A stretch of 64,000 nt of DNA. Origin: Atherix ibis (Eukaryota; Arthropoda; Insecta; Diptera; Athericidae). The translations under genes were made by a program, and so were the position numbers. The stretch lies in the NCBI GenBank assembly GCA_958298945.1, contig OY282610.1, forward strand, positions 66,709,088-66,773,087, given 5' to 3'. Under the pieces are notes generated by a model. That model made no database searches, was not told the DNA's origin, and saw nothing but the letters and a program-made list of their open reading frames with translations. Shown here piece after piece: positions 59,218-64,000 of the stretch (position 1 is its first letter; every line of letters begins with the position of its first letter).

Positions 59218-59603
59218 TAAAAATGAATTTTGCAGAAAAAAATATCTTATAAACTTTTCAGCCGAACTGTTAGTCTAATGATTTGAGTAAATTTTATACA
59301 ATATTGAATAATCAGAAAATTAAGTATCGAATTTTCGCAGATAATAAATTATTAACATTTAGTTCTGGACAAATGGAACTTTTCAATAACATTCTTTGCA
59401 AGAAAAAACGTAGGTCATTAATCATTTGGTGTTTTTTTTTTTTTTAATTAAATATCAGCGACAGAATTAATGCAGGTATATGTGTAGTTTGACGTTTTAA
59501 TAGAAAAGTATGAACAGCTAGAGCAACTATACACAAAGTATATCTTACTGAAAGAATATTTATTCATTATTTTGCAAACTAGTTTGTTTAATAGAAACTT
59601 ATA

Positions 59604-60840
59604 CGAGGGTCGTTCAATAAGTCCTTAGAAAAAGATGGAAAAAAACTGTTTTTTAAAAAGCTCTATACACTTTTCCAACCGTTTTTCCAAAAATTTTATC
59701 CCGTCCAAAAAATAGGATTTCGGAAGTTCTGCAAAATACTCATCCGTTTGAGCAATGACGCCCTCGTTGGAAGTGAACCGTCGTCTGCCAAGCCATTTCT
59801 TCAGATTCGGGAAAAGAAAATAGTCACTCGGGGCCAAATCTGGTGAATAAGCGGGAAGCTGCAACAATTCCATTCTCAATTCCACAGTTTTGGCCAGGGA
59901 AACAGCGCAGGTGTTCACACGCGCATTGTCCTGATGCAAGAGGATTTTTTCTTCTTCAGATGGGGGCGTTTCTCTTTGATTTCCTCGCTCAACCATTGCA
60001 ATAACTACGCGTAATACGCTCCTGGTATTGTTTTTCCTTTTTCCAAGTAGTCGATAAAAATGATGCCCTGCGAATCCCAAAAGACCGTGGCCATCACCTT
60101 GCCGGCCGAGGGCACAGTTTTTGCCTTTTTTGGAGCCCGTTGACCCTGGAAAATCCACTGTGATGACTGTCTCTTCGTTTCTGGAGTGTAGTAGTGTATC
60201 CAGGTTTCGTCCACATTGACATATCGACGAAGGAATTCGGCAGGATTGCGATGAAAGAGTGCCAACATAGCCTCAGAGGCTACTACACGATTGCGCTTAT
60301 TCTCCTCTGAGAGCAAACGCGGCACCCATCTTGCCGAAATTTTTTTCACAGACAGTTTTTCATGCAAAATTATGATATGCCCGTGGCCTCAATTAATTCG
60401 CGCACTTTAATTCGCCGATCGTTCAAATCCAGATCGTGGATTTTGTCGATGATTTCAGGAGTAGACACCTCAACTGGGCGTCGTGAACGATGTTCATATT
60501 TTGTGGATGAACGGCCACGTTTAAATTCATTCACCCAATTGTAAACCATTGCAAACACAGGTGCAGATGTGCCATGAACTGCATCCAACTCGGCTTTGAT
60601 TTCTTTCGGGCTTAAGCCTTTCAAATGGAGATGTTTGATGACAGCCCTAAACTTGCTTTTTTCTATTGTTATGCACAAATAAATGTCATTAACTTTAATC
60701 GACGATAGAAATTGACCTACGCTATGGATCGAGCTGAAATTTTGACAGCTTTCCTGTCGATAATGCTACCTTCAAAAAAAAATATTTACCGACACTACGA
60801 GCGCAATTTCTCGGATTTTCTAAGGACCTTCTGAATAATG
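59604..60840 (-). mobile_element. mariner, second family, copy 1 (one terminus damaged)
   Basis: The left terminus CGAGGGTCGTTCAATAAGTC starts at 59604 after a TA. The right end keeps CTAAGGACCTTCTGAA (60819-60835) and then diverges from the perfect copy at 62434-63663. Same family and orientation as that copy. Confidence 0.85.
59625..60678 (-). pseudogene. mariner transposase, second family, copy 1
   Basis: From 60663 downward: EKSKFRAVIKHLHLKGLSPK (first HTH), NWVNEFKRGRSS, RRPVEVSTPEIIDKIHDL, VRELIEATGIS, a frameshift near 60365, then KKISARWVPRLLSEEN, YVNVDETWIHYYTPET (first Asp), SAGKVMATVFWDSQGIIFID, a stop at 60005, a shift near 59955, LLHQDNARVNT (second Asp) and [13 protein letters not shown] (third Asp). 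Two frameshifts and a stop inactivate it; the three aspartates are intact. Confidence 0.9.
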
Positions 60841-62359
60841 TTTTATTTTGCCATTTATACTGTACAATCTCAAATTGCAGCCTATTGAATATAATTGTTT
60901 CGATAACCACTTATGCAAGGTCAATTAACTCAATTTGTATACTTTCTGGTCAACTGTTAAAATATTTTTCTTTTTTCGGTTAATCCAGTTATTATTCTTA
61001 TTATTTAATAAAACTATTCTCTTATTTAAGAGTTTTATAGTTTTATATTTTCATAGAAAACTCTTACATAGTTACTACTACTTAAAGACGAATACACTCG
61101 TATATATGGCCAATCGTTAGCCCCCCCATGAATATTCGTTTTTCATCCGATAACCAAAAATAAAATATAAATCAATTTAATCTGAACAAAAATTATCTTG
61201 GTTTTGTTTCTTTTAATAGTTCTCCTTCTATCGGTGCCATAGTTCTGCAAAACATAAGCATTGAAAGTATGTTATATATGTGTACTGTTGACAACTGATT
61301 TTTATTGTATATTGGACTTATATATAACATGATAGAAGAATGGATTATAATAAAAATTTTGCTAAATTTACTTTTTATTCTGCTTATTTGAATGTTTTCT
61401 ATTTCTATAGTTATCTTAACTACAATAATTTACTTGCATATGTAGAGTAGCTTCATTAAAATTGCCTCTTATAATAACCCTTGTTGAGTATAATTTTATG
61501 CTTCTTGACATAGTCCACAATAAATTATGGACATTGAAACGAGTACATTGTTCATAAAGTAATGTACAATATAATTTAAGTGTTCCCATAAAAACTGGCC
61601 AACTCTATTTGGTATTAATCGGTCCTTTAAGTTTTTCTTGAATTCTTTAATGTTAAAAATCTATCATCAGCAATAATCTACGAGTAGTATTATGCTCGTC
61701 TTCTTTACAGTCACATTGAAATTATTTTTATCGTTTGTTATTGAGAAAATATGATATATGGTAATAAAATATAAAAAGAATGGATAATACTGAAAAATAT
61801 CAACGTAAGATTTATGAATGAAATTGTAATAAATAATGTTGGAATGAAAAATATCAGAATACTTACATGAGATTCTCTTTCTTAATGTTTAGCAATTCAA
61901 ATTTGTATGTCCTATTTTTCAAAAGTAAATCAAAATAAAAGATAAATTTCCTTTATTTTCTCTTCTTTCGGTTGATTATCCTTTAATTACTTCTTACTTA
62001 ATGTAATACTTTTCTTGATACTTACAATTATAAAAATTCATAAAAATATATCATGTAATAGAAAGAATTTATATTTGTAATTTTGATTTTGTTGGCCTCA
62101 TATTGTAATTTTTCAATTGACAAATTTCAGTAATTTATTGATTGCCTAACAATATCGAATAAGAAAAGCAAATCGTAATTGTTCATACTTACTCCCACTA
62201 TTATATCAAAGAAAATCTGCTTTTCTACCATAACTTAAAGTTTTATTTCGTTTAGCATATTTAAGATTATATCCACTTTTATAATAATGAAATTTACTAA
62301 TTAAAAAATCTATTCAAGGTATGATTAATTGATGTTATTTGGCACCAATATCCAATTTA
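60841..62359. other. Unannotated AT-rich stretch (presumed intron)
   Basis: No gene or exon recognised. One TACGAGTA octamer at 61679-61686. If the exon at 57835 is correct this is intronic. Confidence 0.5.
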
Positions 62360-62433
62360 CTGGGTGTATAACTTAAAAAAGCGGGATTTTTTGCAAACTT
62401 TGAGTGTTTATTTTGAAAAATTGTTACAATATA

Positions 62434-63663
62434 CGAGGGTCGTTCAATAAGTCCTTAGCAAAAGATGGAAAAAAACTGTTTTTTTTTTAAAAAAATTTTA
62501 TTTTTCAACAAAGTCTCGTCCAAAAAATAGGATATCGGAGGTTCTGCAAAATACTCATCCGTTTGAGCAATAACGTCCTCGTTGGAAGTGAACCGTCGTC
62601 TGCCAAGCCATTTCTTCAGATTGGGGAAAAGAAAATAGTCACTCGGGGCCAAATCTGGTGAATAAGCGGGATGCTGCAACAATTCCATTCTCAATTCCAC
62701 AATTTTGGCCATGGAAACAGCGCAGGTGTGCAGACGCGCATTGTCCTGATGCAAGAGGATTTTTTTCTTCTTCAGATGGAGGCGTTTCTCTTTGATTTCC
62801 TCGCTCAACCGTTGCAATAACGACGCGTAATACGCTCCTGTTATTGTTTTTCCTTTTTCCAAGTAGTCGATAAAAATGATGCCCTGCGAATCCCAAAAGA
62901 CCGTGGCCATCACCTTGCCGGCCGATGGCACAGTTTTTGCCTTCTTCGGAACCCGTTCACCCTTGAAAATCTACTGTGATGACTGTCTCTTCGTTTCTGG
63001 AGTGTAGTAGTGTATTCAGGTTTCGGCCACACTGATATATCGACGAAGGAATTCGGCAGGATTGCGATGAAAGAGTGCCAACATAGCCTCAGTGTCCACT
63101 ACACGATTGCGCTTATTCTCCTCTGAAAGCAAACGCGGCACCCATTTTGCCGAAATTTTTTTCACAGACGATTTTACCTTGTGATATGCCCGTGGCCTCA
63201 ACTAATTCGCGCACTTTAATTGGCCGATCGTTCAACATCAGGTCGTGGATTTTGTCGATGATTTCAGGAGTAGACACCTCAACTGGGCGTCCGGAACGAT
63301 GTTCATCTTTTATGGATGAACGGCCACGTTTATATTCATTCACCCAATTTTAAACCGTCGCAAAATTGGCACATCTACAGGTGCAGATGTGCCATGAACT
63401 ACATCCAACTCGGCTTAGATTTCTTTCGGGCTTAAGCCTTTCAAATGGAGATGTTTGATGACAGCCCTAAACTTGCTTTTTTCCATTGTTATGCACAAAT
63501 AAATGTCGTTAACTTTAATCGACGATAGAAATTGACCTACGCTATGGATCGAGCTGAAATTTTGACAGCTTTCCTGTCGATAATGCTACTTACAAAAAAA
63601 AAATCTTCACCGACAGTATGAGCGCAATCTCGGATTGTCTAAGGACTTATTGAACGACCCTCG
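62434..63663 (-). mobile_element. mariner, second family, copy 2, complete with perfect termini
   Basis: CGAGGGTCGTTCAATAAGTC continuing to CTTAG (62434-62458) is an exact inverted match of 63639-63663, flanked by TA at 62432-62433 and 63664-63665. Length 1230 bases. The perfect 25-bp termini indicate a recent insertion even though the gene inside is dead. Confidence 0.95.
62455..63487 (-). pseudogene. mariner transposase, second family, copy 2, catalytically dead
   Basis: From the ATG at 63487: EKSKFRAVIKHLHLKGLSPK, then an early stop (AAA to TAA near 63418), a small insertion creating a palindrome (63368-63393), the second HTH region, a shift near 63180, and WVPRLLSEEN. The first catalytic block reads YISVAET-stop instead of the YVNVDETW seen in copy 1, so the aspartate has become alanine and the next tryptophan a stop. 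Another stop replaces Trp near 62973. The second (LLHQDNARLHT) and third ([13 protein letters not shown]) aspartate blocks are intact and open (62455-62931). It could only have moved with transposase supplied by another copy. Confidence 0.9.
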
Positions 63664-63667
63664 TATT

Positions 63668-64000
63668 TTATTCAAAGTGTTGTCCATCGGAAGCCACTGA
63701 TTTTTCCCATCTTTCTGGCAACATATGGATTCCGCGCCAAGAATACTGCTCCGGTTTTGAGGTCAAGAATGAATCGAGCCAATTTTTGATGCACTGTTCT
63801 GAAGTGAAGCGTATTCCGGTGAGGGCGTTTTGCATGGATCTAAACAAATGGTAGTCGGACGGGGCAAGGTCTGGGCTATAAGGCGGGTGAGGCAAAACTT
63901 CCCAGCTACTGTTTTCTAAATAATTTTTAACCGGTCTTGCAACATGAGGCCGAGCGTTGTCATGATGGAAAATTATGGCTTCGTGTCTGGTCGCATATTC
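63668..64000 (-). CDS. Mos1-like mariner transposase, C-terminal part (window edge)
   Basis: Open from the window end down to the stop at 63668. It reads [19 protein letters not shown] (second catalytic Asp), [19 protein letters not shown] (third Asp) and ends [23 protein letters not shown], the typical C-terminus of the mauritiana-group transposases such as Mos1. No break is visible in these 110 codons, so the copy may be better preserved than its neighbours. The N-terminal half lies outside the window. Confidence 0.85.
   Translation of the reverse strand, partial: EYATRHEAIIFHHDNARPHVARPVKNYLENSSWEVLPHPPYSPDLAPSDYHLFRSMQNALTGIRFTSEQCIKNWLDSFLTSKPEQYSWRGIHMLPERWEKSVASDGQHFE

Larger units (their letters stand above)
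58051..59270 (+). mobile_element. irritans-group (Himar1-like) mariner
   Basis: The 3' end is AAAAGTTTATAAG... read inward from 59270 (terminal ACAGTTCGGCTG) next to a TA at 59271. The 5' end near 58051 (AGGTTGACGTCTAGATGG) is only a partial match, so that terminus is decayed or misplaced. The element begins about 85 bases after the exon donor at 57965, that is, inside the presumed first intron. Confidence 0.75.
62360..64000 (-). mobile_element. Mos1-like mariner, split by a nested mariner and running off the window
   Basis: Its 3' terminus, CTGGGTGTATAACTTAAAAA read from 62360 next to a TA (62358-62359), lies on the far side of the mariner at 62434-63663. Its coding sequence resumes at 63668 and continues past 64000. 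Removing the nested element and one TA joins the stop codon to this 3' end with a normal-length untranslated tail. Confidence 0.8.

Noticed and set aside
61230..61270. Second exon of the glutamate receptor (reads IGAIVLQN)
   Set aside because: No AG acceptor at the required position and the residues after GAI do not continue like the family.
1..64000. CRISPR arrays, bacterial operons, rRNA genes
   Set aside because: No regularly spaced identical repeats with unique spacers, no operon structure and no rRNA-like sequence; everything points to an animal nuclear genome.

Overview
This looks like AT-rich nuclear DNA of an insect; Diptera is plausible but not proven. There are no operons, ribosome-binding sites or dense genes. 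Almost every recognisable protein match is a transposable-element remnant of insect type (jockey-like and R1-like non-LTR elements, several Tc1/mariner families, an LTR-element primer site, a tRNA-derived SINE). One host gene exon is recognised: at 57835-57964, what looks like the signal-peptide exon of a kainate-type ionotropic glutamate receptor on the + strand, ending in a good splice donor. The mariners that follow, to the end of the window, would lie in its first intron. I saw no functional tRNA, rRNA or CRISPR array.

Layout. 1-20684 is dominated by a giant inverted repeat: left arm 1-6954 (cut by the window start), right arm 13763-20684, about 3% diverged in the stretches I compared, around a 6.8 kb spacer. 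Each arm carries a decayed fragment of a family-B DNA polymerase (virus- or Maverick-like), a (CT)n/(GA)n tract, and a broken IS630-like transposase inside which the repeat ends. The spacer holds a tRNA-Trp-type primer-binding site, a heptamer minisatellite (9668-10530), a non-LTR C-terminal fragment (11179-11430) and a ~185-bp tandem repeat (12900-13762) that touches the inner end of the right arm. A third, older copy of part of the arm lies at 24488-24866.

20.7-57.8 kb is old accessory DNA. It holds five jockey-like remnants (22.7-23.9, 27.0-27.7, 33.2-35.8, 44.6-45.1 and 51.2-51.6 kb), a SINE at 22.3-22.5 kb, an IS630-like fragment at 32.6-33.0 kb, two copies of an unnamed repeat (39.7 and 54.75 kb), and a nest at 51.2-54.6 kb. 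In that nest a 5'-truncated R1-like element with an exact 15-bp target-site duplication sits inside a jockey remnant, and itself contains an inverted, polyadenylated endonuclease fragment. An IS630-like element with recognisable terminal repeats lies at 56.2-57.4 kb.

57.8-64 kb: the glutamate-receptor-like exon, then a Himar1-like (irritans) mariner (58.05-59.27 kb), a second mariner family in two copies (59.6-60.84 and 62.43-63.66 kb), and a Mos1-like mariner (62.36 to beyond 64 kb) into which the latter copy is cleanly nested. All transposases seen in full are broken.

A small-scale signal cuts across the window: the octamer TACGAGTA/TACTCGTA occurs 15 times (12 independent after allowing for the inverted repeat). 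In two places a related sequence lacks exactly the six bases between the TA dinucleotides. This is what excision of a Minos-like element, or of a mariner ending in CGAG, would leave at TA sites.
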